From Desulfosudis oleivorans (GTDB lineage Bacteria > Desulfobacterota > Desulfobacteria > Desulfobacterales > SURF-7), in assembly GCA_020723325.1 (NCBI GenBank), contig DYJD01000036.1, positions 1 through 58,518 of the forward strand: a stretch of DNA of 58,518 nucleotides, in the 5' to 3' direction. The notes under the pieces are model-generated. The model had not been told where the DNA came from. It saw nothing but the letters and a program-made list of their open reading frames with translations, and did not search any database. Shown piece after piece: positions 1 through 9,650 of the stretch; position 1 is the first letter of the stretch; each line of letters starts with the position of its first letter. A program made the position numbers and the translations under genes.

Positions 1-65
1 ACGGCTGAATTTTCAAAGAGCGATTCTTAATTTCTGTTTATTTTGGACAGCAGTGATATTTGGAT

Positions 66-1394
66 ATGAATGTTTCTTCAATCAGAACAACCGGCATGGG
101 ACTGATTGCACGGATTTTATCATCCGATTTTGCGAAAAATATCTTTTCCTTGGTGGGTGGCAGCATTATTGCTCAGTTGATCGCCATTGGCTCATCACCT
201 GTGATCACTCGATTGTTTAACCCTGAGAATTTTGGGATTCTAGCGCTTTTTACTTCATCAGTAATGGTCGTTTCAAGCATCAGTTCCATGTGCTATGAAA
301 GAGCGATTCTACTTCCGCGTGAAGAAGAAGATGCCGTGAATCTCGTTTGGCTATCTGCACTTGTTTTGCTTTTAACGACGGCCGCCGCTTTGGCCATGGT
401 TGTTTTGGTGACAAATTTCGCAGCGGACGTGCTTGTGGAAAGCCATTTTGAAAAATGGATTTGGCTGCTTCCTGTGGCGGCGCTACTGGCCGGGGCGGGA
501 AAGGTGGTTCGATTCTGGCGCCTTCGAAATAAAGCATTCAAGAGTTTGGCTTGGTCAAGGATTGGAGAAGCATTGGTGGCTTCTCTGATAAAGATGATTG
601 TAGGGTTTTTTATCGGAGCCTATACCAGTGGTCTGATTTGCGCCTTTTTGGTCGGTGGACTTGTTTCATTGACGATATTGCTGGCAAGACCGAAATGGAT
701 TGAGGTGCGGCAGCAATTGACCCAGATTTCAAAAATCAGAATGAAAGAAAACGCCGCCCGATATAAAAAATTTCCATGTTTTGCAAGTTGGAACACACTA
801 TTGAATATGTTTTCACAGAATATCGTCATTTTTTTGTTTTCCCTTTATTTTTCACCAACCGTGGTCGGGCTTTTGAGTTTGGGCAATCGCGTTCTGCAGC
901 AACCGATCGTCCTGTTGTCGGAATCTGTCCAGAATGCGTATTTTCAAAAAGCCTCGAGGGACTATATGGAAAGCCGGTCACTTTATTCCGGACTGGTAAA
1001 AACCATATTGATACTATCGGGAATAGGGGTGATTCCCTTCGCGGTACTTGCATTTTTCAGCCGTTTTTTTTTCGGCGTCATCTTTGGGGCGAATTGGGAA
1101 ACAGCCGGCCTGTATATCCAGATCATGGCTCCGTGGTTTTTCCTGTTGTTCATCGGCAGCCCGGCGAACGTGATTTACGAAGTCTGCCAAAAACAGGAGC
1201 TGAAATTGTTTTTAAACCTCACCCAAGCGCTATGCCGATGCCTCGCGATCATCGTCGGATATTTTCGATTTAATAATCCGATCTATGTATTGATCCTGTT
1301 AATGGCCGTAAATACAATATTCGAGATTGTTATTATTACATTGTCCATTCTAATTACAAAAAAGATGAAGAAGATTGCGATCATCGCAACTTGA
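66..1394 (+). CDS. Wzx-type polysaccharide flippase
   Basis: Inner-membrane protein of the MOP/polysaccharide-synthesis flippase superfamily, expected to move undecaprenyl-linked repeat units across the inner membrane. About 442 residues, the usual length, with roughly twelve hydrophobic segments and the typical N-terminus: a short amphipathic stretch, then a first helix followed by a P-V-I-T-R-L-F motif as in O-antigen flippases. I place the start at the ATG at 66; a TTG two codons upstream (60) is in frame, and neither has a strong ribosome-binding site. It is the first gene of the exopolysaccharide locus in the window and is followed 31 bases later by a sulfotransferase. The family is clear; the substrate is inferred from the neighbours. 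Confidence 0.88.
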   Translation: MNVSSIRTTGMGLIARILSSDFAKNIFSLVGGSIIAQLIAIGSSPVITRLFNPENFGILALFTSSVMVVSSISSMCYERAILLPREEEDAVNLVWLSALVLLLTTAAALAMVVLVTNFAADVLVESHFEKWIWLLPVAALLAGAGKVVRFWRLRNKAFKSLAWSRIGEALVASLIKMIVGFFIGAYTSGLICAFLVGGLVSLTILLARPKWIEVRQQLTQISKIRMKENAARYKKFPCFASWNTLLNMFSQNIVIFLFSLYFSPTVVGLLSLGNRVLQQPIVLLSESVQNAYFQKASRDYMESRSLYSGLVKTILILSGIGVIPFAVLAFFSRFFFGVIFGANWETAGLYIQIMAPWFFLLFIGSPANVIYEVCQKQELKLFLNLTQALCRCLAIIVGYFRFNNPIYVLILLMAVNTIFEIVIITLSILITKKMKKIAIIAT

Positions 1395-1425
1395 AGCGTC
1401 AATCCAGAAATATAGGTAATTCATC

Positions 1426-2403
1426 ATGAAACCAGTTCCGCTTTTCTTGTTTTCATTACCGCGTTCCGGGTCCACTTTGCTGCAAAGAATTTTGGGCGCA
1501 CACCCCGAAATCGCAACCGTTTCCGAACCGTGGATATTGCTGCCGCTGGTCTATACAATGAAAAACAGCGGAGTCTGCGCTGAATATAATTCGGATCTGC
1601 TCTCCAAGGCGATAACGGATGTTATCCAAGCCCTGCCCAATGGTCAAACAGATTACGACAATGCGATCCGGCTTTTTGCCGGGTCAATCTATGCCAGATT
1701 ATGTCAACGTTCCGAAAAATATTTTTTGGATAAGACGCCTCGATATTATTTGATCATTGATGAGATAGCGCGGATATTTCCAGATGCAAAATTTATTTTC
1801 CTTTTCCGACACCCCCTGGCTGTGGTTTCTTCAATCCTGGAAACCTATAACAAAGGAAAGATTGGAACCTATTGGAACAGGATCGACATATTTGAAGGGC
1901 CCAGATTGCTGGCCCAAGGCTTCAGGTCATTTCAGCAAACCTATCTGGTTGTGCAGTATGAGGATCTGATCGTGGATGCTCAGAAATGCATTCAAGGAAT
2001 ATGCGATTATCTGGCGATACCCTATTCTGATTCATTGTTGGAAGCTTTTAAGCAGGTTCGTTTGAGGGGGCAATTGGGCGATGATACAGGCACAAAGGCA
2101 TATAGAAGCATGGCCGAAGCGCCTTTGTCCAAATGGAAGCAAACCATCAACAGCGATTTTCGTAAGAAATATACATTGCGGTATTTGGATTATTTGGGGG
2201 CTGAAACACTCGCGGCAATGGGCTATCATTTGGATGAGCTCAAAGCTGAAGTTCGCAACCTGAAAACGAGCAATGGATCAAGAATGAAGGATTATTACAG
2301 TATCGCCCTTGCCTGTTTGTATTCTGTTTTTGAAATACCGCTGATGAAGAAGAATATAAAGCGGCTTTTGACTGAAAAGCATAAACTGTATATTCATTAT
2401 TAG
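1426..2403 (+). CDS. sulfotransferase family protein (first of two)
   Basis: PAPS-dependent sulfotransferase fold, about 325 residues. The N-terminal L-P-R-S-G-S-T-L-L-Q segment (residues about 10-20) is the 5'-phosphosulfate-binding loop, and F-L-F-R-H-P-L-A-V-V-S-S near residue 125 fits the 3'-phosphate-binding region of this family. No signal peptide is visible, so it should act in the cytoplasm on lipid-linked sugar precursors. It lies between the flippase and the ligase/polymerase, which argues for sulfation of the exopolysaccharide repeat unit rather than of a small metabolite. The C-terminal 50 residues are basic and hydrophobic and may associate with the membrane. The acceptor sugar cannot be told from the sequence. 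Confidence 0.85.
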   Translation: MKPVPLFLFSLPRSGSTLLQRILGAHPEIATVSEPWILLPLVYTMKNSGVCAEYNSDLLSKAITDVIQALPNGQTDYDNAIRLFAGSIYARLCQRSEKYFLDKTPRYYLIIDEIARIFPDAKFIFLFRHPLAVVSSILETYNKGKIGTYWNRIDIFEGPRLLAQGFRSFQQTYLVVQYEDLIVDAQKCIQGICDYLAIPYSDSLLEAFKQVRLRGQLGDDTGTKAYRSMAEAPLSKWKQTINSDFRKKYTLRYLDYLGAETLAAMGYHLDELKAEVRNLKTSNGSRMKDYYSIALACLYSVFEIPLMKKNIKRLLTEKHKLYIHY

Positions 2404-2419
2404 AATCGATCAAAGGCTC

Positions 2420-3727
2420 ATGAAACGTGTATTATTTTATATTTTATTAGGCGCCTTTTTAATAGAAGCATTTCTTCCGTTTCGATTGTCGCCGATTACC
2501 GGTTTGAGCCTTAAAAATATTGCTTCGTATCTGACGCTGATGTTCTTAATGATCTCCGAATTCGCCCTGGGAGGAATTCGCAATAAAAAAGTACCGGCCA
2601 TCACTATTCTTCTTCTAATCATTTTGGGTACAGCTCTCAATATCGCGTATATCCATCTGACAGAAAAGGTCCCGATCTCTTTGGTGAGTCATCTTATTCG
2701 CATGAAAATGTGGATTATCGATCCTTTTATTCTGTATTTTATGATTTTCCTTTTAATTGATAATGAAAAGCAGGCCCGCCAATCTTTGCTGTCAATTTTA
2801 ACCATTTTTTCCATTATCAACATCGTCTCCTGGTTTACTGTGAAATATAACATCCATCTGTTTAAACAGGTTGAGGTAGCGGATTATCTGGATACAAGCG
2901 GCCGGTTTTCAGGAGCATATGAGAATGCAAACCAAATGGCCTATTTTTTATGCTTTCTGATACCGTACATGTATTACTTTTTGAAAAAGACACCCCATGT
3001 AGGTTTCAAGATTTTTCTATTGATACTAATCAATGCCTCGATGGTCAGCATCGCTTTGTCCGGTTCACGCGGGGGTGTAATCGCAATGGGTATAGTTTGC
3101 GCCTCGATGGTTTATCTGTATAAAGATTTCAAGGTCGGCATATTCATGATGATATTCATTGCGTTGTTCATCACTATTTCCTTATTCACAGGAAGCATAT
3201 TCGTTTCCAAAACGGTTGAACGGGTTTCCGTACTAGCTGAGGGCGACGCTGAGAAGGCGTCAAATTATCGTTTGGTGATATGGAAAGGATATCTATTGAA
3301 GGTCTTGGCGGAAAAGCCAAGCCATATCATAACCGGCATAGGCTTTGGCTTAAGTCGTGAAGCCTTGATTGAAAAAAGGAAGATTAACGCCAGTCCTCAC
3401 AACATGTATTTGCAGGTATTGGTTGAGTTCGGACTTTTCGGGCTCATCGTCTTTATGATCTTTATATTCAGGCTATATTTTTTTGTTAAAGGCTCGATGA
3501 AATGGGGCAACGCAGATTATCATCGCGTGATACTCATTTCGTCAATAGCAATTCTGTTTGGGTGGTGTTTCAGCGAGTTGGTGACAATATTAAAATATTT
3601 ATCAATGACATTTTCAACGGCATTGGTTTATGCCATCCACATGAATAAAGATAGTAAACAGTTTTTGAATGCGCCCATGCGGAAACCGACAATCCTGCAT
3701 CAGGCGCAGAAATCAAGCACCGTTTGA
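2420..3727 (+). CDS. O-antigen ligase/polymerase family (Wzy/WaaL-like)
   Basis: Polytopic inner-membrane protein of 435 residues with about ten to twelve hydrophobic segments and the Wzy_C signature region: an S-G-R-F-S-G-A-Y-E-N-A-N-Q loop near residue 160, S-G-S-R-G-G near 215, and the large periplasmic loop ending in A-S-P-H-N-M-Y-L-Q-V-L-V-E-F-G near 325. The last motif carries the His conserved in this family. In this position it most likely polymerises lipid-linked repeat units (Wzy role); a ligase role cannot be excluded from sequence. It starts 16 bases after the sulfotransferase stop and is followed by glycosyltransferases. Confidence 0.88.
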   Translation: MKRVLFYILLGAFLIEAFLPFRLSPITGLSLKNIASYLTLMFLMISEFALGGIRNKKVPAITILLLIILGTALNIAYIHLTEKVPISLVSHLIRMKMWIIDPFILYFMIFLLIDNEKQARQSLLSILTIFSIINIVSWFTVKYNIHLFKQVEVADYLDTSGRFSGAYENANQMAYFLCFLIPYMYYFLKKTPHVGFKIFLLILINASMVSIALSGSRGGVIAMGIVCASMVYLYKDFKVGIFMMIFIALFITISLFTGSIFVSKTVERVSVLAEGDAEKASNYRLVIWKGYLLKVLAEKPSHIITGIGFGLSREALIEKRKINASPHNMYLQVLVEFGLFGLIVFMIFIFRLYFFVKGSMKWGNADYHRVILISSIAILFGWCFSELVTILKYLSMTFSTALVYAIHMNKDSKQFLNAPMRKPTILHQAQKSSTV

Positions 3728-3742
3728 GATCGGGCTAATGGA

Positions 3743-4522
3743 ATGGAGCGGACCATAAAAAATATTTCTATCATTACCGTATGTCTGAACAGCGCACAAA
3801 CGCTTGGGACTACGATTGAATCCGTCAAAAATCAGACATTTCAGCATATTGAATACATTGTTATTGATGGCGGATCCACAGATGGCTCCCTTGAAATCGC
3901 CCAACGCCATTCAGCGCAAATTTCCATGATTGTTTCTGAAAAAGACGCAGGCATTTATGATGCAATGAACAAGGGCGTTGAAAAGGCACATGGCGATATC
4001 ATCTTGTTTCTAAATTCCGACGATTCCCTGCATGATGATCACGTAATCAGCGATATAGCAGCGGAATTTGAAAGGCATAAGAACTTGGACCTCCTATTCG
4101 GGGATGTCATTTACAGAGATAACCATCAACTTGAACAGAGAAGTTTCAGGCATCTTTCCAGAAGAAATTTGATATTTGAGAATCTATGTCATCAGGCGGT
4201 TTTTGCAAAGCGGAGTTTGTTCAAGCAAATAGGTAAATTTGATCTACACTATCAAATTGCTGCGGATTATGATTGGCTGCTTAAAATTTTTTTCTCGGAT
4301 GCTCAGATATTATATCTCCCGCGCAATATCGCTTTTTTTAATGCTACCGGCGAGCATTTTAGAAATCCGAGAGGCATCACCGAGCGGCGGGACATTCGCT
4401 ATAAATACATGCGGCCCGCCGACTACCGAAACAATGAAACAATATATCGGATCATCAGAAAGGCGAGAAAATACATGCAAACCATATACAAAGGCCCAAG
4501 TGCAAGAATGAAATTCGTCTAG
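3743..4522 (+). CDS. glycosyltransferase family 2
   Basis: GT-A fold inverting glycosyltransferase, 259 residues. The N-terminal block S-I-I-T-V-C-L-N-S-A (residues 9-18) followed by V-I-D-G-G-S-T-D-G-S (about 40-49) is the nucleotide-sugar binding start of GT2, and L-N-S-D-D (about 90) is the metal-binding D-x-D-like motif. A-A-D-Y-D-W-L-L near 170 is the usual E/D-D base region seen in WcaA-type enzymes. Cytosolic, probably membrane-associated, adding one sugar of the repeat unit. The start codon lies 15 bases after the upstream stop. Donor and acceptor sugars are unknown. Confidence 0.9.
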   Translation: MERTIKNISIITVCLNSAQTLGTTIESVKNQTFQHIEYIVIDGGSTDGSLEIAQRHSAQISMIVSEKDAGIYDAMNKGVEKAHGDIILFLNSDDSLHDDHVISDIAAEFERHKNLDLLFGDVIYRDNHQLEQRSFRHLSRRNLIFENLCHQAVFAKRSLFKQIGKFDLHYQIAADYDWLLKIFFSDAQILYLPRNIAFFNATGEHFRNPRGITERRDIRYKYMRPADYRNNETIYRIIRKARKYMQTIYKGPSARMKFV

Positions 4523-4546
4523 GCCAGGCCGGGAAGAGATCCTGCT

Positions 4547-5725
4547 ATGATTCAAAAGAAAAAATTGGCTGTTGTGTCTTTTCCGCCGATCTCTTCGGGG
4601 GTCACCCAATATTCATTGCGATTGTGTGAAGCATTATCACGCGACAACAGAACGCCCCAGGTGTTTTTCTTGTGTAATAACTCAGTACCTTCAACAGAAA
4701 GCATCGACTTCGCGATCGTAAAATTGATCGGCCGTACCCGCCAACTACCTGTCACATTGATGAAATTTATCAAATATATCATCAGCCGAAAAATCGACAT
4801 TGTCCACTTTCAGGACTTTTTCAAATATCCATTGTTAACTTACATGCTGATGTTTTTTTTAAAGAAAAGCGGTAGAAAAATTGTTTTCACGGCTCATGAT
4901 ATTGTTCCACATTACCCAAGACCATATCATGCAATCATCATAAGAAGAATTTATCAATTGGCCGACGGCGTAATAACCCATTCCAAAGCAAATGCCCAGG
5001 AGTTGTCAAAACTGGCCGGAAGGTTGGAGCACACAGCGGTCATACCGCATGGAATATTCGATCAATTCCGAAAGCCCGCCGTAATTGAAAAAAAAAAGGC
5101 CAGGGTAAAAATCGGTGTCCCGCCGGTAGGTAAAATGATCCTGTTTTTTGGGCGGATCGATTCCCGGAAAGGAATTGATATATTTCTGAAGGAAATGCCG
5201 AAGCTTTTGGCAACAGAAAAGAATGTTTTTCTAGTGATTGCCGGGCGGGTGGCCTTTCCGGAAAATTATCTCTCGAAAATCATCAATCAGCTCGGACTGG
5301 GTGAAAATGTGCTGCTGTTTAACGGCCATATACCGGAAGAAGAAGTCGAGTCGTTTTTTATGGCCGCGGATGCCGTTGTCTTGCCATATATGGAGGGCAC
5401 CACCAGCGGAGTCGCCAAAATTGCTTTTGCTTTCAAAATCCCGGTTATCGCGACAAATGTCGGCGATTTGCCGGAAACGATACTGGCGGCCAAAGCAGGA
5501 ATTATTGTTCATATGCCGCTATTGGAAGCGGAGGTTGAAGAAATTGCCAGCCTGTTGAAAGGGGAAAAGGCGGATCTATATCAAAATTATGATCAAATTA
5601 TGGAAAATCATTCATGGACAAGCATCGCACGGGAGACCATTCGATTTTATTGTGATTTGATGGGCATAAAGCCGGCAGCGGATTTTTTCCCGGCCGGGCG
5701 GGAAAGAGATGCGGCTTCTTTATGA
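4547..5725 (+). CDS. glycosyltransferase family 4
   Basis: GT-B fold glycosyltransferase of 392 residues. The N-terminal half has the S-F-P-P-I-S-S-G-V-T-Q-Y segment (glycine loop region), and the C-terminal half has the GT4 donor-binding core: L-F-F-G-R-I-D-S-R-K-G (about 200), L-L-F-N-G-H-I-P-E-E-E-V (about 262), and P-Y-M-E-G-T-T-S-G-V-A (about 282), where the conserved E-x7-E motif is altered. Ribosome-binding site GGGAAGAG sits 8 bases upstream of the ATG. Its 3' end overlaps the start of the GH20-like gene by 17 bases, so the two are probably translationally coupled. Confidence 0.87.
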   Translation: MIQKKKLAVVSFPPISSGVTQYSLRLCEALSRDNRTPQVFFLCNNSVPSTESIDFAIVKLIGRTRQLPVTLMKFIKYIISRKIDIVHFQDFFKYPLLTYMLMFFLKKSGRKIVFTAHDIVPHYPRPYHAIIIRRIYQLADGVITHSKANAQELSKLAGRLEHTAVIPHGIFDQFRKPAVIEKKKARVKIGVPPVGKMILFFGRIDSRKGIDIFLKEMPKLLATEKNVFLVIAGRVAFPENYLSKIINQLGLGENVLLFNGHIPEEEVESFFMAADAVVLPYMEGTTSGVAKIAFAFKIPVIATNVGDLPETILAAKAGIIVHMPLLEAEVEEIASLLKGEKADLYQNYDQIMENHSWTSIARETIRFYCDLMGIKPAADFFPAGRERDAASL

Positions 5726-8564
5726 ATCAAATGAAATTTTTCCATCGAGTTGCCTGATGGGGATTTGCGAATATTGTCGGGTTTGTGCTCTGTGCTTTAT
5801 CATGCTAGTCGGAAGTTGTTATTCCAAAGCGGCGGCAAGCGAAAGGGTTAATCGGCCCCTGGCAATAGATGATTCCAACGGAATCAAAGTGTTCTGGGCC
5901 GGGATGATGATCATGCCGAGTGTTGCCGGCAGTTTTGAATTTTATCAATATGACTTGAAAGGCAATCGGAAGCGAATACTGTTAAGTGATTTTCAAAAAA
6001 AGCACATAAAGGCCCGATTGCCATCTTCCGCATCTGGCCATTCAGCCAAAATACACCATGAATTTCAATATAATTGGGTCGATGAGAACACCATTGACCT
6101 TCACTTCCGCTTTACCACTCCTCCGGAGATGTCGGGATTGCGGCTTGAGATCATAAAGCTTTTCGGGGATCTGTTTAAGGGCGCCGTCATTTCGGCTATT
6201 CCGCCTGCATCAACCGACCGCCAATCCTTGCCGGTAGAACCATTGCCTTTTGCGGAAAGAGTTATCGCAACAGGAAAAAACGCGGTTAAATTGGATACCG
6301 GTTTGTTTTGCATGGAGCTTATTGATTTACAGAATACCAAGTCAATAGATCTGGCAGATTTCCGAAACGTGAGTTGGGATAAATATAAAAGTTTTTACTT
6401 CTACATGAATCAACGGATGCTTTTGCCATCAACAAACTGCAGTTTTGACTATCGCATTCGAATTCTGCCCAGCACTGCCGGTCGATTGATAAAGTCAGAT
6501 CTTTCTGATCCGGGCACAGCAAGTGTGAAGAAAAACGATATCCGACCCTGGGCCTTTTTTCCCGTCAAACCCAAAGAAGCAAAAAGAACCCAAGGTGCTT
6601 TTGATTGGAACACTTGTGAACCTGCCATATATGCCTGGAACGCAGGTGAGAAATCATTAAAAATTTTGCAGACGGAGCTGCTGGAATTAACCGGACGGAA
6701 ATTCAATATTCACATGCCGGCAGGCAATATTCCCGAAAATGCGATCTGTATCGGCAGGCCGGTGCAGAAAATCAAGAAGGAGACCCAGGTTTTCAAAGAG
6801 GGCTATGGGATTGCAATCGAACCCAAGCAGATACTGATCACAAGTTCTAGCGCCCGTGGTTGTTTATACGGGATCTATACTTTATTGCAAAAGCTCTCGG
6901 AAAACATCGGGAATCAATCAATGAACTGCGGAAATATTCAGGATTGGCCGGATTTGGAAACAAGAGGGCATTGCATTGAAATGCTGCAACCGGAAATCCG
7001 CGATATCGGCTTGTTCAAACGCTATATAGAGGTTTTATCACGTGCGCGGGTAAATACCGTTTTATTCTATCATGAACCGGAGGATATTGCAGAATGGGCA
7101 GGAGGAAATACATCCAGGAAGTACTGGTCTATAAATGAAATTAAAGAAGTGGTTGATTACGCCAGATCGCTGCATATGGATGTTTGGGCCGGAATGAAAC
7201 ATAAATTCGACAGAATTTCATTGCCCTGTCTTTTGCCGGAACAAGGCTCGAATCTCTATGACGTAAACAATCCCAAAGCCTACGACTGTCTTTTCCGATT
7301 GTACCAAACGATCATTAATGTCTATCAGCCGTCTGTTTTTCTAATCGGGCATGATGAAATTCGAGGTTTATCAATTTACTCCCAAAAAAGCGGGTTACAA
7401 GAAGACCTGCTTTTTGCAGGAGATGTAAGTAAAATTAGAACATGGCTTATGAAAAACAAAATTCACACGGCCATGTGGGGTGATATGCTTTTGAGCGCTG
7501 TTGACTGGGCGCCAAAAACCGATGACGCAAACAGCTTGAATCCGGTATATAATTCCGGACCGACACATCGCGCCATAGATGTTCTGCCAAGAGATGTACA
7601 GATACTGGATTGGCATTACGAGAAATATCCTGACTATCCTACCCTGGCCTATTTCGGAAAGTTTCCGTACACGGTTTTCGGCTGCTCTTGGTATGATAAG
7701 GAGGCCGCCATGGCCATGGCGGCCAGTGCCAAGAAATACGGCGCTAAAGGCGTGTTCAGTACCAACTGGGGGTTTTGGAAAACATTGTCGCCTGCAGCCA
7801 CTACTTTAATGGGAAATATCAGCGCCTGGTCGCCGGTTCCCCAGTCAAGCAATTCGGAGTCGCTTGCCATTGCCGCATTCTTGCGAAAGAATCGGTACCA
7901 TGAAATGGACTATCAGCATCCGATCAGTTTGAAAAAAGCTTTTAATGACGTTTCCGTTGATTTGGTTCCCAATGACGGGCTTGGATTTTTTGATTTAGGT
8001 GGAGCGCTTGATCTCCGCAACATGCCCAGCGGCGAAAAAAAATATAATGGAATTACCTTCGATTTCCAAACTCCTGGGCAGGATGGAAAAAAGAATTGCA
8101 TCGCGGTTGGAGGTGGTCAGGGTGATCGCTGGAAAGGACAGAATTCGGTAAGGATTGCCGATCTTGGCTTTTCGGCCGATTCAATCGCATTTCTTCATAC
8201 CTGTATAATCACGGAACCTGGTTACAAGGTAAGGAAACTGGGCGATTACCAGATCGAATATGAAACCGGGCGAACCGTTTCCATGCCCATCGTCGAGGGG
8301 TGGAATATTACCGATATGCGGTCAAGCATCGGTTTACGTCAGAACGATTGGAGCTTTTCACATGAACCGGACTTGCTTATCGGATCAGAGCGAGCCTGGA
8401 AAGGGGAATCCGTCGCCGGGATGCCTGTAAATGTGCAGATGTGTATTTGGGATAATTCATATCCAAGTGAGAAAATCAAGCAGATCCGGATAGCGCTTTC
8501 AGAGCCGGGGCCAACGGCAAAGATAGTGCTCCTGGCAATGACGGCATTACAAAATCGAAAATAG
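5709..8564 (+). CDS. secreted GH20-like glycoside hydrolase (paralogue 1)
   Basis: A 951-residue protein with an N-terminal signal region (hydrophobic core about residues 22-38; V-G-S-C near 37 could be a lipobox). The first ~290 residues form an all-beta-looking domain I do not recognise. Then comes a GH20b-like accessory segment (about 330-415) ending in R-G-C-L-Y-G-I-Y-T-L-L-Q, followed by a TIM-barrel-like region opening with D-W-P-D-L-E-T-R-G. The pair Asp549-Glu550 in I-G-H-D-E-I-R-G matches the GH20 catalytic Asp-Glu position, where the family usually has G-G-D-E. A C-terminal beta domain follows. The start at 5709 overlaps the upstream gene and has GGGA upstream; ATG 5757 (residue 17) is an alternative. 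Probably trims or remodels amino-sugar polysaccharide outside the cytoplasm. A divergent family member; substrate unknown. Confidence 0.7.
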   Translation: MRLLYESNEIFPSSCLMGICEYCRVCALCFIMLVGSCYSKAAASERVNRPLAIDDSNGIKVFWAGMMIMPSVAGSFEFYQYDLKGNRKRILLSDFQKKHIKARLPSSASGHSAKIHHEFQYNWVDENTIDLHFRFTTPPEMSGLRLEIIKLFGDLFKGAVISAIPPASTDRQSLPVEPLPFAERVIATGKNAVKLDTGLFCMELIDLQNTKSIDLADFRNVSWDKYKSFYFYMNQRMLLPSTNCSFDYRIRILPSTAGRLIKSDLSDPGTASVKKNDIRPWAFFPVKPKEAKRTQGAFDWNTCEPAIYAWNAGEKSLKILQTELLELTGRKFNIHMPAGNIPENAICIGRPVQKIKKETQVFKEGYGIAIEPKQILITSSSARGCLYGIYTLLQKLSENIGNQSMNCGNIQDWPDLETRGHCIEMLQPEIRDIGLFKRYIEVLSRARVNTVLFYHEPEDIAEWAGGNTSRKYWSINEIKEVVDYARSLHMDVWAGMKHKFDRISLPCLLPEQGSNLYDVNNPKAYDCLFRLYQTIINVYQPSVFLIGHDEIRGLSIYSQKSGLQEDLLFAGDVSKIRTWLMKNKIHTAMWGDMLLSAVDWAPKTDDANSLNPVYNSGPTHRAIDVLPRDVQILDWHYEKYPDYPTLAYFGKFPYTVFGCSWYDKEAAMAMAASAKKYGAKGVFSTNWGFWKTLSPAATTLMGNISAWSPVPQSSNSESLAIAAFLRKNRYHEMDYQHPISLKKAFNDVSVDLVPNDGLGFFDLGGALDLRNMPSGEKKYNGITFDFQTPGQDGKKNCIAVGGGQGDRWKGQNSVRIADLGFSADSIAFLHTCIITEPGYKVRKLGDYQIEYETGRTVSMPIVEGWNITDMRSSIGLRQNDWSFSHEPDLLIGSERAWKGESVAGMPVNVQMCIWDNSYPSEKIKQIRIALSEPGPTAKIVLLAMTALQNRK

Positions 8565-8573
8565 GAAAACACC

Positions 8574-9617
8574 ATGTTGACGAATGCGATGCAGGAAGGG
8601 GTTGCTCCAATGATTTTTATCGTGGGAAATTCCAGAAGCGGAACCACCCTGGTAGCACGAATATTGAAACGCCATTCACAGATGCATATTTTGAATGAAA
8701 CGCATTTTATGGAAGAGTTCAGCCATGAAATAGAATCATTTAATATGCTTGAAGAGAGAGAGGTTCATAGGCTAGTAAATAAAATGTTGACCATCCAGCG
8801 CAAAGATTACTATCGCAAGTCGGCGATTGAGGAGTATGCAATTGATGCCGATGCAATTTTACATTTGTTCGGGAAAGCACAGAAAAAAGATTTTGCCGTG
8901 CTCAATAAATGTTTTTTCGAATATGAGGCCCGCCGATTCGGCAAGGTAATTGCAGGGGATCAAACACCGCGTCATATTTTCCATGTCAATGAGATCTCCA
9001 GGATGTATCCTGAGGCCAAATTTATTCAGATGATAAGAGATCCCCGGGATATTCTACTGTCACAAAAAGGCAAATGGCGTGGGGGGATTCGCCACCGACA
9101 ACCATGGTTTGAGATTATTAGAACCTTGCTGAACTATCATCCGATCACAATGACTATCTTATGGAAAAAAGTGATTGCCGCGGGGCGCAAATCAGAAGCA
9201 ACCTGTTCATCCAAACAGTTTTATACCTTGATATTTGAAGAACTGGTTAAAGATCCGTTTACGAAGGTTAGGGAACTGTGTGCTTTTATCGGGGTTGAAT
9301 ATGAGCCGTCGATGTTGGATGTCGGCGTGGAACTGTCCTCCAGCCAAAAAGAGGAAGGAAAGCGTGGCGTGCGAGCTTCCGTGTCCGGAAAAGGAAAACA
9401 GGAGTTGAGCCGGACTGAAATTTATCTTGCAGAGTCTCTTGCTGAAACCGAGATGAAGCGTTTGGGATACCGTGCTATCAATTTGGCTCCCAACCCGGTG
9501 CAGCTTTTAATTTACTACTTTATATTGCCTGCGCAATTGTTCATCAACCTTGTTCTCAATCTAGGGCGAATGGGGAATCCGGTGGGTTACATTCGCAAAA
9601 GGCTTTTTCAAAAATGA
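8574..9617 (+). CDS. sulfotransferase family protein (second of two)
   Basis: Sulfotransferase of 347 residues with the 5'-phosphosulfate loop V-G-N-S-R-S-G-T-T-L-V-A at about residues 17-28 and a M-I-R-D-P-R-D segment near 153 that matches the 3'-phosphate-binding site (R and following S/Q). It differs clearly from the sulfotransferase at 1426-2403, so it is not a recent duplication. AGGA sits 7 bases upstream of the ATG at 8574; an internal Met at residue 13 is possible. It lies between the first GH20-like hydrolase and a GT4 gene, so it probably sulfates a different position or sugar of the same polysaccharide. A hydrophobic stretch near the C-terminus may attach it to the membrane. Confidence 0.83.
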   Translation: MLTNAMQEGVAPMIFIVGNSRSGTTLVARILKRHSQMHILNETHFMEEFSHEIESFNMLEEREVHRLVNKMLTIQRKDYYRKSAIEEYAIDADAILHLFGKAQKKDFAVLNKCFFEYEARRFGKVIAGDQTPRHIFHVNEISRMYPEAKFIQMIRDPRDILLSQKGKWRGGIRHRQPWFEIIRTLLNYHPITMTILWKKVIAAGRKSEATCSSKQFYTLIFEELVKDPFTKVRELCAFIGVEYEPSMLDVGVELSSSQKEEGKRGVRASVSGKGKQELSRTEIYLAESLAETEMKRLGYRAINLAPNPVQLLIYYFILPAQLFINLVLNLGRMGNPVGYIRKRLFQK

Positions 9618-9650
9618 TAGTATAAGTTGCCAAAGGGAATAATTGCGTGC

